A DNA stretch of 64,000 bases, from positions 434,001 to 498,000 of the forward strand of contig NZ_CADIJO010000002.1 in assembly GCF_902859705.1 (NCBI RefSeq). Direction: 5' to 3'. Position 1 is the first letter of the stretch; each line of letters opens with the position of its first letter. The stretch is from Achromobacter deleyi (GTDB lineage Bacteria; Pseudomonadota; Gammaproteobacteria; Burkholderiales; Burkholderiaceae_B). The notes below the pieces were generated by a model. The model saw only the letters and a list, made by a program, of their open reading frames with translations, was not told where the DNA came from and did no database searches. Shown in pieces: positions 7,787-16,666 of this stretch. The translations under genes and the position numbers were made by a program.

Positions 7787-8796
7787 GCGGCCCGGTGGAT
7801 AGCGTCCGTCTGCTCCGGCCGCTGGCGCCGGAAGCCGGCAAGCTCGACCCCAAGGTGATCCGCCAGGCGGCCGACTGGTGGGCGCGCCTGCGCGATGGCG
7901 CAACGCCCACCGAGCGCGACCGCTTCGAGCGCTGGCGCCAGGCGCAGCCCGCCCACGACCTGGCCTGGCAACGGTTGGGCGCGCTGACCCGGGGCGTGTC
8001 CCTGGGCGCCGAGCAGGCCGGCGCCGATGTTGCGTCGCGCACCCTGCAGCAGGCGCCGCTGATCCGTGCGCGGCGCAACGCCATCCGCTGGATGATGGCG
8101 GCGACCGGCGTCGGACTGGGCGCCTGGGCCGTCAACGACCGCGAGGCCCTGCGCAATCTGGCAGCCGACCTGCGCACCGGCACGGGCGAACGACGCAGCG
8201 TGGTGCTGGCTGACGGCACCCGCGTCGAACTGAATGCCGGCAGCGCGGTGGACCTGCGCTACACGGATACGCGGCGCGAGCTGGTACTGCGCGAAGGGGA
8301 AATCCTGGTGGCCACCGGACAGGACCCGCGGGGCCGTCCCTTCACTGTGCGTACGCGCGCCGGCGTGCTGACGCCGGTGGGCACGCGCTTCCTGGTGCGC
8401 GACCTGGGTGCGGGACGGGTCCGGGTGGCCGTGCTGGAAGGGGCGGTGGATGTCGCGAACGGCCAGGCCGGCGCGGCGCCGCGGCGGGTGCCGGCGGGCG
8501 GGCAGGCCGAGTTTTCCGCTGCGGGCGATTTCGTGCCGGCGGCGCTGGCGCCGGGCGTATCGGCCTGGCTGGATGGCATGCTGCTGGCCGATGCCATGCC
8601 GCTGGCCGACTTCCTGCGCGAACTGGGGCGCTACCGCCCCGGCGTGCTGCGCTGTGCGCCGGAGGCGGCGCCGCTGCGAGTGGTGGGCGCGTTTCCGGTG
8701 GCCGACACGGACCAGGTCCTGTCGATGCTGCAGGACGTGTTGCCGGTGCGGGTGCAGCGCTACACGCGCTACTGGGTCAACGTGCACCTGGCCTGA
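7783..8796 (+). CDS. FecR-type anti-sigma factor (cassette 2)
   Basis: A 337-residue regulator. The GTG at 7783 overlaps the sigma stop codon by 4 nt, which fixes the start. It has an N-terminal DUF4880-type domain (residues 25-60, ADWWARLRDGATPTERDRF), a short hydrophobic segment near 102-117 (WMMAATGVGLGAWAV), then the periplasmic FecR fold with RRSVVLADGTRVELNAGSAV and REGEILVATGQDP. The arginines before the membrane segment (RARRNAIRW) resemble a twin-arginine-like start of the transmembrane part, seen in other FecR-like proteins. It should control the sigma factor at 7277 in response to the receptor at 8906. Confidence 0.92.
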   Translation: MSGPVDSVRLLRPLAPEAGKLDPKVIRQAADWWARLRDGATPTERDRFERWRQAQPAHDLAWQRLGALTRGVSLGAEQAGADVASRTLQQAPLIRARRNAIRWMMAATGVGLGAWAVNDREALRNLAADLRTGTGERRSVVLADGTRVELNAGSAVDLRYTDTRRELVLREGEILVATGQDPRGRPFTVRTRAGVLTPVGTRFLVRDLGAGRVRVAVLEGAVDVANGQAGAAPRRVPAGGQAEFSAAGDFVPAALAPGVSAWLDGMLLADAMPLADFLRELGRYRPGVLRCAPEAAPLRVVGAFPVADTDQVLSMLQDVLPVRVQRYTRYWVNVHLA

Positions 8797-8798
8797 CG

Positions 8799-8813
8799 CG
8801 ATTGATTTGTAAC
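8799..8813 (-). promoter_or_regulatory. Shared receptor-leader element, inverted copy (one mismatch)
   Basis: CGATTGATTTGTAAC is the reverse complement of GTTACAAATTAATCG with one change. It begins 2 nt after the fecR stop codon, the same gene junction as the two direct copies, but in the opposite orientation. CGTTCT, also present in the leader of cassette 1, follows at 8831-8836. Confidence 0.5.
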
Positions 8814-8905
8814 TGGAACGGCGTGATCGGCGTTCTCACGCTTCATGTAGGGAAAGCAGCCCGCTCGACGGGCCGCATTCCTCCCTCGTGAACCAGGACT
8901 TCTTC

Positions 8906-11377
8906 ATGCCTTGCCATTCCCTTTCCGCGGCCCGCGCCGCGAATGCCGCCCGCCGCGGCGTCCTGCCGCGCACGCGGCTGTGCGTGGCGCTGTCGCTGGC
9001 CCTGCCGCTGGTCGTGGCGGTGTGGCCCGCCGCGTCCGTCCAGGCCCAGGCCGCGCCGGCCGCGCGCACGGTGTCCTTCAATGTGCCTGCTGGCCCGTTG
9101 GGCGCGGCGCTGGGCGCCTTCGGCATGCAGGCGGGCGTGATGGTGGCGTCCGACCCGGCGCTGACGCAGGGCGCGCACACCGATGGCGTGTCGGGCGCCT
9201 ATTCCGTGGATGCGGCGCTTGCGCGCCTGCTGGCAGGGACCGGATTGCAGGCCGTGGCGCGCGGCGAGGGCGGCTATCGATTGCGCCAGGCGGGGACGGG
9301 CCAGGCGCAGACGCTGGCGCCGGTGACCGTGACCGGCAGCTACCAGGCCACCACCGATGGCACGGGGTCGTATGCCTCGCCCGCGGCCACCATCGGCAAG
9401 ACCACGCAGGCATTGAAGGACATTCCCCAGTCCATCACCATCCTGACGCGCCAGCGCATGGACGACCAGGACATGACCAGCCTGCCGGACGCGATCAACA
9501 ACACCACCGGCATGGTGGGCGTGCAAGGCGTGGGCCCGGGCATCGCGATCAACTCGCGCGGCTTTCCGGTGGACATGCTGCAGTACGACGGCGTGCCGCT
9601 CTTGCGCAACAACTACAGCCTGGGCAATTGGGAACAGGATTCGCTGGTGTTCTACGACCGCGTCGAGATCCTGCGCGGCGCGGCCGGCCTGTTGCAAGGG
9701 GCCGGCAGCCCGGGCGGCGCGGTCAACCTGGTGCGCAAGCGCGGCGGCGCCGAACCGTCGGTGGTGGTCACGGGCAAGGTCGGTTCGTGGGACCGCTATG
9801 GCCTGCAGCTGGACGCCGGCAGCCCGCTGAACGCAGCCGGCACGCTGCGCGGCCGGGTGGTGCTGGACGATGACCGCAGCCATTCGTACACCGATTACGT
9901 GTGGGACAAGACCCGCAACCTGTACGCGGCGCTGGACTACGACATCAGCCCCGACACCACCGCCGGCATCGCGGTCAGCAACCGCTTCAGCCGCTCGCGC
10001 CCCATGTTCGTGGGCTTTCCGCGCTTTGCCGATGGCGGCGACATCGACCTGCCGCGTTCCACCTACACGGGGTCGACCTGGAACCGCGCCAAGAATGACC
10101 AGACCGTGTTCTACGCCGACCTGGAACACCGCTTCAACGAGGCCTGGCGCTTCAAGCTGGGCGGCGTTGCCATGAACGAGAAGAACACCACCGTGCACCA
10201 GCGCGTGGCCGATGCGGTGCAGCGCGACGGCAGCGGCTTGTCGTATGGCAATTTCGGCGTGGACTTCAACAGCAAGCAGCGCGGCCTGGACATGTCGGTC
10301 AGCGGCGATTTCACGGCGCTGGGCATGAAGCAGGAAGTCGTGCTGGGCGCGAACTATTCCAAGCTCACCACGCAAGACCGCTTCACGCGGGCCTGGAGCG
10401 ATAGCGACGGCAATATCTTCGACATCGACCACAACCGGCCGTGGCAGGATATCGACAGCATCGCAGCCGCCAGCGGCTACGACAGCCGCAGCGCCTACGA
10501 CATCCGGCAGAAGGGCATCTACGGCACGTGGCGCGTCAAGCCCACCGAGTCGCTGTCGTTGATCGGCGGCGGCCGCGTGGGCTGGTATGACTTCACGTAC
10601 CGGTCGGCCGGCGAGACCTCGGCCACGACGGAATCCGGCCGCTTCATTCCTTATGCCGGCATCGTCTACGCCCTGAGCCGCGACTGGTCGGTCTACACCA
10701 GCTATACGTCCGTGTTCGAGCCGCAGACCGATCGCAGCGTATCGGGCGCGTTGCTCAAGCCGGTGGAAGGCGCCAACTACGAAGCCGGCGTGAAGGGTGA
10801 GCTGGCCGATGGCCGCGTCAACGTGGCGCTGGCCGTGTTCCGCTACGACCACAAGAACCGCTCGGTGACCGACTACGACAACGGCTTTGCCTGCGACGGT
10901 TGGTATTGCTCGCGCGCGGCCGGCAAGGTGCGCAGCCAGGGCTTCGAGGCGGAAGTGTCGGGCGAGGTGATCCAGGGCCTGCAACTGTTCGCCGGCTACA
11001 CCTACAACACCACCAAGTACCTGGAAGACCCGGACAACCAGGGCAAGATCTTCAACACGTGGACGCCCAAGCACATGCTGCGCCTGTGGGCCAACTACAA
11101 GCTGCCGGGTGACTGGAACCGCCTGAGCGTGGGCGCCGGTGTCAACACGCAGACGCATACACTGAGCTCGGACCGCAAGTTCGCGCTGGCGGGTTTTTCC
11201 GTGTGGAATGCCCGCGTGGGGTACCAGGCCACGTCCGAGCTCAGCTTCGGCCTGAACCTGAACAACGTGTTCGACAAGAAATACTACGTGCCGTCCTACA
11301 ACACGATCAGCAGCAACAACTACTACGGCGAGCCCCGCAATGTGATGCTGACGGTGCGCTACGCGCCGAAACTGTAG
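8906..11377 (+). CDS. TonB-dependent siderophore receptor with STN domain (cassette 2)
   Basis: An 823-residue outer-membrane receptor. I prefer the ATG at 8906, which has AGGA 7 nt upstream, over the in-frame GTG at 8888, which has no RBS. The signal peptide ends near residue 49 (ASVQAQAA), the STN signalling domain spans about 54-125, and the plug follows (KDIPQSITILTRQRMDDQD; VEILRGAAGLLQGAGSPGGA). The barrel contains the conserved GLNLNNVFDKKYY near the end. It belongs to the same broad siderophore-receptor class as the receptor of cassette 1 and should be expressed by the cassette 2 sigma factor. Ligand unknown. Confidence 0.93.
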   Translation: MPCHSLSAARAANAARRGVLPRTRLCVALSLALPLVVAVWPAASVQAQAAPAARTVSFNVPAGPLGAALGAFGMQAGVMVASDPALTQGAHTDGVSGAYSVDAALARLLAGTGLQAVARGEGGYRLRQAGTGQAQTLAPVTVTGSYQATTDGTGSYASPAATIGKTTQALKDIPQSITILTRQRMDDQDMTSLPDAINNTTGMVGVQGVGPGIAINSRGFPVDMLQYDGVPLLRNNYSLGNWEQDSLVFYDRVEILRGAAGLLQGAGSPGGAVNLVRKRGGAEPSVVVTGKVGSWDRYGLQLDAGSPLNAAGTLRGRVVLDDDRSHSYTDYVWDKTRNLYAALDYDISPDTTAGIAVSNRFSRSRPMFVGFPRFADGGDIDLPRSTYTGSTWNRAKNDQTVFYADLEHRFNEAWRFKLGGVAMNEKNTTVHQRVADAVQRDGSGLSYGNFGVDFNSKQRGLDMSVSGDFTALGMKQEVVLGANYSKLTTQDRFTRAWSDSDGNIFDIDHNRPWQDIDSIAAASGYDSRSAYDIRQKGIYGTWRVKPTESLSLIGGGRVGWYDFTYRSAGETSATTESGRFIPYAGIVYALSRDWSVYTSYTSVFEPQTDRSVSGALLKPVEGANYEAGVKGELADGRVNVALAVFRYDHKNRSVTDYDNGFACDGWYCSRAAGKVRSQGFEAEVSGEVIQGLQLFAGYTYNTTKYLEDPDNQGKIFNTWTPKHMLRLWANYKLPGDWNRLSVGAGVNTQTHTLSSDRKFALAGFSVWNARVGYQATSELSFGLNLNNVFDKKYYVPSYNTISSNNYYGEPRNVMLTVRYAPKL

Positions 11378-11407
11378 CGCGGGGGCGGGGCGGCCGCGAT
11401 GGGATAA

Positions 11408-11426
11408 AATAATAATTATTCCCATT
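11408..11426. promoter_or_regulatory. Fur box candidate before sigma factor 3
   Basis: The AT-rich stretch AATAATAATTATTCCCATT lies 24 nt before the third sigma gene. It matches the Fur consensus less well (11 of 19) than the other two, but its position and composition agree with iron control. Confidence 0.55.
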
Positions 11427-11449
11427 TAGATTCCATCGCGAGCCGCGCC

Positions 11450-11971
11450 GTGTCCTCGACCGACTCCCTGCCCAACGACGCTGTCACGCAGATCTACCGC
11501 GACCACCACGGCTGGCTGTCCGGGTGGCTGCGCAAGAAGCTTGGCAATTCCTTCGATGCCGCCGACCTGGCGCACGACACCTTCGTGCGGTTGATGGGGG
11601 CGCGCGTGCGCGAGGGCGGCGGCGGCGAGCCGCGTGCGCTGCTGACGCACATCGCCAAGGGCCTGGTGGTGGACCACTGGCGCCGCCGCGCGCTGGAAGA
11701 CGCCTACCAGGCGGCCGCCGCGCAGTTGCCGCCTTGCGAGGCGCCGTCGCCCGAAGTGCGGGCGCTGATCCTCGAAACCCTGTACGCCATAGACGCCACC
11801 CTGCGCACCTTGCCCGCGAAGACGCGCGAGATATTCCTGGCTTCGCAATTCGACGGCATGGCCTATGCCGACATCGCGCGGGTGCAGCGCGTGTCGCTGG
11901 CCACGGTCAAGCGCCACATGCAGAAGGCGCTGACGGCCTGCCTCGTGGCCTATCACGCGAGCGCGGCATGA
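11450..11971 (+). CDS. FecI-type ECF sigma factor (cassette 3)
   Basis: A 173-residue iron-starvation sigma factor starting at a GTG. Region 2 contains LGNSFDAADLAHDTFVRLMG, very close to the cassette 2 protein, and region 4 contains FDGMAYADIARVQRVSLATV followed by KRHMQKAL. It is followed with a 4-nt overlap (ATGA) by fecR. Similarity to the cassette 2 sigma factor and the same overlap architecture suggest the two cassettes share ancestry, while cassette 1 is more distant. Confidence 0.92.
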   Translation: MSSTDSLPNDAVTQIYRDHHGWLSGWLRKKLGNSFDAADLAHDTFVRLMGARVREGGGGEPRALLTHIAKGLVVDHWRRRALEDAYQAAAAQLPPCEAPSPEVRALILETLYAIDATLRTLPAKTREIFLASQFDGMAYADIARVQRVSLATVKRHMQKALTACLVAYHASAA

Positions 11972-12921
11972 CCGCCGTGCCGGACCGCGCGCTGCTGGAA
12001 GAGGCCGCCGGCTGGCTGGTGCGGTTCCAGTCGGAAGCGCTGTCGGCGTCGGACCACGCTGCCTTTGAACGCTGGCGCGGCCGCAGCGCGGCGCACGCCG
12101 CGGCCTGGGCCCGCGCCGAGGACATGCTGCGCAGTTTCGGGCAGGTGCCACCCGCCCTGGGCGCGCAGGCCTTGCGGGGGCTGGACCGGCCGGGGCGTCG
12201 CCAGGTGCTGCGCACCGTGGCCGGCCTGCTGGCATTGGGGCCGGCCGGGTGGCTGGCCTGGCGTGAACTGCCGTGGCGCGAGTGGGCGGCCGATGCCCGC
12301 ACGGCCGCCGGAGAGCAGCGCCGCCTGCAACTGGCCGACGGCACGCAACTGATCTTGAACACCGCCACGGCGGTGGACATCCTGTACACCGCGGATCAGC
12401 GTGTCGTGTGGCTGCGGGCGGGTGAAATCCTGCTGACCACCGGCAAGGACCCGTCGCCGGTGCACCGGCCCTTCATCGTGCGCACGGCGCAGGGCACGGT
12501 GCAGGCGCTGGGCACGCGCTTCCTGGTGCGCGACGAAGGCAGCCGCGTGCGCGTCGCGGTGTTTGAAGGCGCCGTGGATATCGGGCCGGCGGGCGGCGGC
12601 GCGCATCGCGTGCTGCAGGCCATGCAGCAGACGGTGTTCGATGCCGGCCAGGTGGGCGCAGCCGCCGACGCGGATGCCGGACAGGCTTCATGGGAGCACG
12701 GCATGCTGGCCGCAACCAATTGGCGGCTGGCCGATCTGGTGGACGAGCTGGCGCGCTATCGCCGCGGCTTTCTGCGCTGTGATCCGGCCGTGGCCGACCT
12801 GCGGGTGTCGGGCGCTTTTCCGCTGCACGACATCGACGCCGGCCTGCGCCTGCTGGAAAAGACGCTGCCGGTGCGGATCAGCCGGGTCACGCCGTATTGG
12901 GTCAGCGTCACGGCGCGGTGA
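11968..12921 (+). CDS. FecR-type anti-sigma factor (cassette 3)
   Basis: A 317-residue anti-sigma regulator with the start codon overlapping the sigma stop. It shows the N-terminal DUF4880-type domain (EEAAGWLVRFQSEALSASDH), a membrane segment around residues 79-98 (VLRTVAGLLALGPAGWLAW), and the periplasmic FecR domain with RRLQLADGTQLILNTATAVD and LRAGEILLTTGKD. The C-terminal part (MLAATNWRLADLVDELARYR) matches the region that contacts the receptor's signalling domain in the family. Partner genes flank it directly. Confidence 0.92.
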   Translation: MTAVPDRALLEEAAGWLVRFQSEALSASDHAAFERWRGRSAAHAAAWARAEDMLRSFGQVPPALGAQALRGLDRPGRRQVLRTVAGLLALGPAGWLAWRELPWREWAADARTAAGEQRRLQLADGTQLILNTATAVDILYTADQRVVWLRAGEILLTTGKDPSPVHRPFIVRTAQGTVQALGTRFLVRDEGSRVRVAVFEGAVDIGPAGGGAHRVLQAMQQTVFDAGQVGAAADADAGQASWEHGMLAATNWRLADLVDELARYRRGFLRCDPAVADLRVSGAFPLHDIDAGLRLLEKTLPVRISRVTPYWVSVTAR

Positions 12922-12930
12922 CGCAATACC

Positions 12931-12945
12931 GTTACAAATTAATCG
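12931..12945 (+). promoter_or_regulatory. Shared receptor-leader element GTTACAAATTAATCG (copy 2)
   Basis: Identical to 2903-2917, again followed by TTTTTTCGCC after exactly 15 bp and by a GGTGA motif about 20 bp further on. The matching spacing, in otherwise different sequence, argues for a protein-binding or promoter function for the receptor gene at 13041. Confidence 0.6.
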
Positions 12946-13040
12946 CCCAAGTCCTGACACTTTTTTCGCCTTCGTCCGGTGTACCGGGTGAATGATCGCG
13001 GCCCGGCCGCGACGCCCAGCCCCTAACGAAGGATCGTCAC

Positions 13041-15503
13041 ATGGTTTCCCGAAGCTCGCATCCCCAGTCCGTTTGCCGTACCCCGGCCGCGCCATCGCCC
13101 GCGGTGAGCGCGGTGCGGGCCGTCAGCCTGGGGGTGGCGTTGCTGTTCGCGGCCACCGCGGCGCCGTCCGTGCGCGCGGCCGATGCCGCCAGCGCCCCGG
13201 CCGGCAAGGCCTACGCCATCGGCGCCGGTCCGCTGGGTGACGTGCTGGCGCAATTCGCTGCGGCGGCGGGCGTGCCGCTGTCGTTCGACCCGGCCGTGCT
13301 GGCGGGGCAGCGCAGCAGCGGCCTGAACGGCGTCTACACGGTGCGCGACGGCTTCGCGCGCCTGCTGGCCGGGTCCGGCTACGCGCTGGCCGAGCAGGGC
13401 GGCGGCGCCTATTCGCTGCGCAAGCTGCCGGCGCCGGAAGCCGGCGTGACGACCTTGCCCGCCGTGACCGTGGCCGCGGCGGGCGTAAGCCCCTCGGCCT
13501 TGCCCGTCGAATACGCCGGCAACCAGGTGGCGCGCGGCGGCCGGCTGGGCCTGCTGGGCAACCAGGACGTGATGGACACGCCCTTCAGCGTCACCAACTA
13601 CACGTCCGACCTGCTGGCCAACCGCCAGGCCGTCACCCTGGCCGATGCGCTGAACGTGGATTCTTCCGTGCGCTTTACCGGACAGATCGGCGGCGTGACC
13701 GATTCGTTCTACATCCGCGGCTTTCCCATCGGCGAAGGCAACCTGGGCGAGATCGCCTTCGACGGCGTCTATGGCGTGGCGCCCAACTACCACGTGTTCA
13801 CCGACTACATCGAACGCGTCGAAGTGTTGAAGGGCCCTGCGGCGCTGTTGTACGGCATGTCGCCCAACAGCGGCGTGGGCGGGGTGATCAACATGGTGCC
13901 CAAGCGCGCCTTGCCCGAAGACCTGACGCGCCTGTCGGCCGATTACGTGGGCTCGTCCCAGTTCGGCGGCCGGGTGGACTTGAGCCGGCGTTTCGGCAAT
14001 GACGGCGAATGGGGCGTGCGCGTCAATGCCATGCACCGCCAGGGCGATACGCCGCTGGACAATCTGCATTCGCGCACCGACATCGGCGCCTTGTCGCTGG
14101 ACTACCAGGGCACGCGGCTGCGCGCGTCGCTGGACGTGGTGATGCAGAACGAAAAGGTCGATGCGCCGACGCGGCCTTTCCTGGTGGCGTCGGGACTGCA
14201 GGTGCCGGGCGCGCCGGACGGCCGTCGCAATGCGACCCAGCCCTGGGGCTGGTGGAAGTCCGACAGCCAGTCGGCGCTCTTGCGCGTGGAATACGACATC
14301 AGCGACCGCCTGACGGTGTTTGCCGACGCGGGCGGCTCGGACACATACGTGACGCGCCTGTCCGACCAGACGCCCACCATCGTCAACGCGGCCGGCGACA
14401 CGCTGGTGACGCCGAACAACTCCAAGTTCCAGATCGACCGCAGCACCTACAACGCGGGCCTGCGCGCCAAGCTGGACACGGGGCCAGTGCGCCACGCCAT
14501 CAGTTTCATGGGCAGCCTGTACAGCGACCGCAACCTGCAGGCCAGCGTGCTGGGCACGCCGCTGTCGTCCAACATCTATCACCCCGTGACGCGGCCCGAG
14601 CAGTTCATTCCGGCACCCGCCAACCTGCCCAAGGTGTCGTCGTCGGACCTGACCGGCTTTGCGCTGGCCGACGCGATGAGCATCCTGGACGACCGCGCGC
14701 AGCTGACGCTGGGCGTGCGCCAGCAACGCATCGAGTCGCGCAACTTCAACGCCACCACCGGCGCGCGCACGCTCAGCTACGACGAAAGCGCCACCACGCC
14801 GCTGGCCGGCCTGGTGGTCAAGCCGTGGAGCAATGTGTCGCTGTATGCCAACTACATCGAAGGCCTGAGCAAGGGCGACGTGGCGCCGGCCACCGCCAGC
14901 AATGCGGGGCAGGTGTTCAAGCCCTACAAGGCCAAGCAGAAAGAGGTCGGCATCAAGGTCGACCTGGACAGCGCCATGCTGACCCTGAGCGCGTTCGAGA
15001 TCACCAAGCCCAGCGGCCAGTTGACCGGCAACGTGTACGCGGCCGACAGCGAGCAGCGCAATCGCGGCCTGGAACTGAACCTGTCGGGCGAGCCGCTGCG
15101 CGGCCTGCGCCTGTTGGGCGGCGTGACGCTGCTGGACGCGGAATTGACGCGCTCCAGCAACCGCGCCGTGCTGGGCAACCAGCCGGTGGGCGTGCCGCGT
15201 GTGATGGCGAACCTGAGCGCCGAATGGGATACGCCGTGGGTGGCGGGCCTGACGGTGACGGGCGGCGTGATTCACACCGGCAAGGAATACGTCAATCAGG
15301 CCAACACGCAATCGGTGCCGTCGTGGACCACCTTCGACCTGGGCGCGCGCTATGCGACGAAGATCCAGGGCAAGGACGTGACGCTGCGCGCCAACGTGGT
15401 CAACGTGTTCAATCGCGGCTACTGGTCGGGCGTGGCGTCGTACGGCACGATTTCGCAAGGCGTGCCGCGCACGCTGATGCTGTCGGCGTCGATGGATTTC
15501 TAA
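13041..15503 (+). CDS. TonB-dependent siderophore receptor with STN domain (cassette 3)
   Basis: An 820-residue outer-membrane receptor. The ATG has GAAGGA about 10 nt upstream. The signal peptide is cleaved near residue 46 (SVRAAD), the STN domain spans about 55-125, and the plug contains FSVTNYTSDLLANRQAVTLA and ERVEVLKGPAALLYGMSPNS. The C-terminus ends in SASMDF with the terminal Phe needed for barrel assembly. The plug is of the ferrichrome/BfrI-like group, distinct from receptors 1 and 2, so this cassette probably takes a different siderophore. The leader at 12922-13040 carries the shared 15-bp element. Confidence 0.93.
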   Translation: MVSRSSHPQSVCRTPAAPSPAVSAVRAVSLGVALLFAATAAPSVRAADAASAPAGKAYAIGAGPLGDVLAQFAAAAGVPLSFDPAVLAGQRSSGLNGVYTVRDGFARLLAGSGYALAEQGGGAYSLRKLPAPEAGVTTLPAVTVAAAGVSPSALPVEYAGNQVARGGRLGLLGNQDVMDTPFSVTNYTSDLLANRQAVTLADALNVDSSVRFTGQIGGVTDSFYIRGFPIGEGNLGEIAFDGVYGVAPNYHVFTDYIERVEVLKGPAALLYGMSPNSGVGGVINMVPKRALPEDLTRLSADYVGSSQFGGRVDLSRRFGNDGEWGVRVNAMHRQGDTPLDNLHSRTDIGALSLDYQGTRLRASLDVVMQNEKVDAPTRPFLVASGLQVPGAPDGRRNATQPWGWWKSDSQSALLRVEYDISDRLTVFADAGGSDTYVTRLSDQTPTIVNAAGDTLVTPNNSKFQIDRSTYNAGLRAKLDTGPVRHAISFMGSLYSDRNLQASVLGTPLSSNIYHPVTRPEQFIPAPANLPKVSSSDLTGFALADAMSILDDRAQLTLGVRQQRIESRNFNATTGARTLSYDESATTPLAGLVVKPWSNVSLYANYIEGLSKGDVAPATASNAGQVFKPYKAKQKEVGIKVDLDSAMLTLSAFEITKPSGQLTGNVYAADSEQRNRGLELNLSGEPLRGLRLLGGVTLLDAELTRSSNRAVLGNQPVGVPRVMANLSAEWDTPWVAGLTVTGGVIHTGKEYVNQANTQSVPSWTTFDLGARYATKIQGKDVTLRANVVNVFNRGYWSGVASYGTISQGVPRTLMLSASMDF

Positions 15504-15560
15504 GGGGGCGCAGGGGCCTCGCTCGGGACCTGCTTGTCGAAGCCCTGCGCACCGTGACGG

Positions 15561-16616
15561 TCATGCCAGCCGGGGCGCGAACACCATGCAGACGGGGCTG
15601 CCGACCGGCTGCGTGCCGCCGTCATGGGCGAGCGTGCCGTCGTCGGGATGCACGCGGAAGCGTTCCAGCGTGTCGCTGTCTTCGTTCAGCGCGAAGAGGA
15701 AGCGGCCGTCGGGCGCCAGCGTGAAAAAGCGCGGCGTCCTGCCGTGGGTGGCGGCGTGCTGCACCGGGGCCAGGCGCCCGGTCTGCGCATCCACCTTGAA
15801 CACCGCGATGCTGTCGTCGCCCCGGTTCGACACATACAGATGCCGGCCGCGCGCGTCGATCGCGATGCCCGCGGCGCGGCTGTTGCCGGTGTACGTATCG
15901 GGCAACGAGGGCAGCACCTGGAAGGGGCGCAGCGCCTGTTCGTCCAATGCATAGGCCCTCACGGTGTTGTCGAGTTCGTTGATGACATAGGCCCACGGCG
16001 CCGAAGGATGAAACACGGCGTGCCGCGGGCCAGCCCCTTCGCGTGCCGTGGCGACATGAACCGCTGGATCGCCCACGCGGTCGTCGTGCAAGGCATGCAG
16101 GAACACGCGATCCAGGCCCTTGTCGGGCACCATCACGTAGCGTCCAGTCGGGTCCACCAGGTTGTAGTGCGGCTTGGCGTGGGGCTGTTCCTTGCGGTGC
16201 GGTCCCGGCTCGCCTGGCATGGCGATCTGCTGCGCAACCGGCTCCAGGCTGCCGTCGGCGGCCACGGGCAGCACGGCCAGCGTGCCGCTCAGGTGGTTGG
16301 ACACCATCAGGTAGCGGCCCGAGGGCGCCAGCGCCAGGTGCACGGGGTTCAGGCCTTCGCACGACTGGCTGCGCCACGGGGTCAGCCGGCCGCTGCGCGC
16401 GTCGCGCCGCAGCGTGCTGACCTCGCGGCGGTCGCCGTGCACCGCGTACAGCACGGGCAGCGAGGGGTGCGGCAGCAGGTACGACGGGTTGATCAGATCG
16501 CCAACGACCTGCGTGGGCGTCAGCGCGCCGGTGTCCGGCGCATAGTCGAAGACGCTGATGCCATCGCCGCGCGCATGGCGTTCGCGGGTGGTGCGGGAAC
16601 CGATGTAGACGTGCAT
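15561..16616 (-). CDS. Lactonase-family beta-propeller protein (YbhE/6-phosphogluconolactonase-like)
   Basis: A 351-residue protein with seven-bladed propeller repeats of the lactonase_7 family: repeated patterns such as NPSYLLPHPSLPVLYAVH, NPVHLALAPSGRYLMVSNH and GIAIDARGRHLYVSNRGDDS. E. coli YbhE/Pgl hydrolyses 6-phosphogluconolactone; many family members act on other sugar lactones. No signal peptide, so cytoplasmic. It is followed by the GntR gene on the same strand, 50 bp upstream in genome order, so it may share a transcript with it. Substrate uncertain. Confidence 0.82.
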   Translation of the reverse strand: MHVYIGSRTTRERHARGDGISVFDYAPDTGALTPTQVVGDLINPSYLLPHPSLPVLYAVHGDRREVSTLRRDARSGRLTPWRSQSCEGLNPVHLALAPSGRYLMVSNHLSGTLAVLPVAADGSLEPVAQQIAMPGEPGPHRKEQPHAKPHYNLVDPTGRYVMVPDKGLDRVFLHALHDDRVGDPAVHVATAREGAGPRHAVFHPSAPWAYVINELDNTVRAYALDEQALRPFQVLPSLPDTYTGNSRAAGIAIDARGRHLYVSNRGDDSIAVFKVDAQTGRLAPVQHAATHGRTPRFFTLAPDGRFLFALNEDSDTLERFRVHPDDGTLAHDGGTQPVGSPVCMVFAPRLA

Positions 16617-16666
16617 GGCCAGGGCCTGTTCCGGTAAGACAAGAAAAAGGCCATGCCAGGCAGGCC

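Noticed and set aside
8843-11425. An 860-residue minus-strand frame over the second TonB receptor
   Set aside because: Antisense shadow with no recognisable domain and no RBS; it also covers the receptor start and the Fur-like region.
13023-15458. An 811-residue minus-strand frame over the third receptor
   Set aside because: Same shadow effect; product is repetitive in His, Arg, Gly and Val.
16643-16666. Hairpin plus T-run after the GntR gene as a terminator
   Set aside because: Only about four pairs are continuous (GGCC with mismatched interior), too weak to list.
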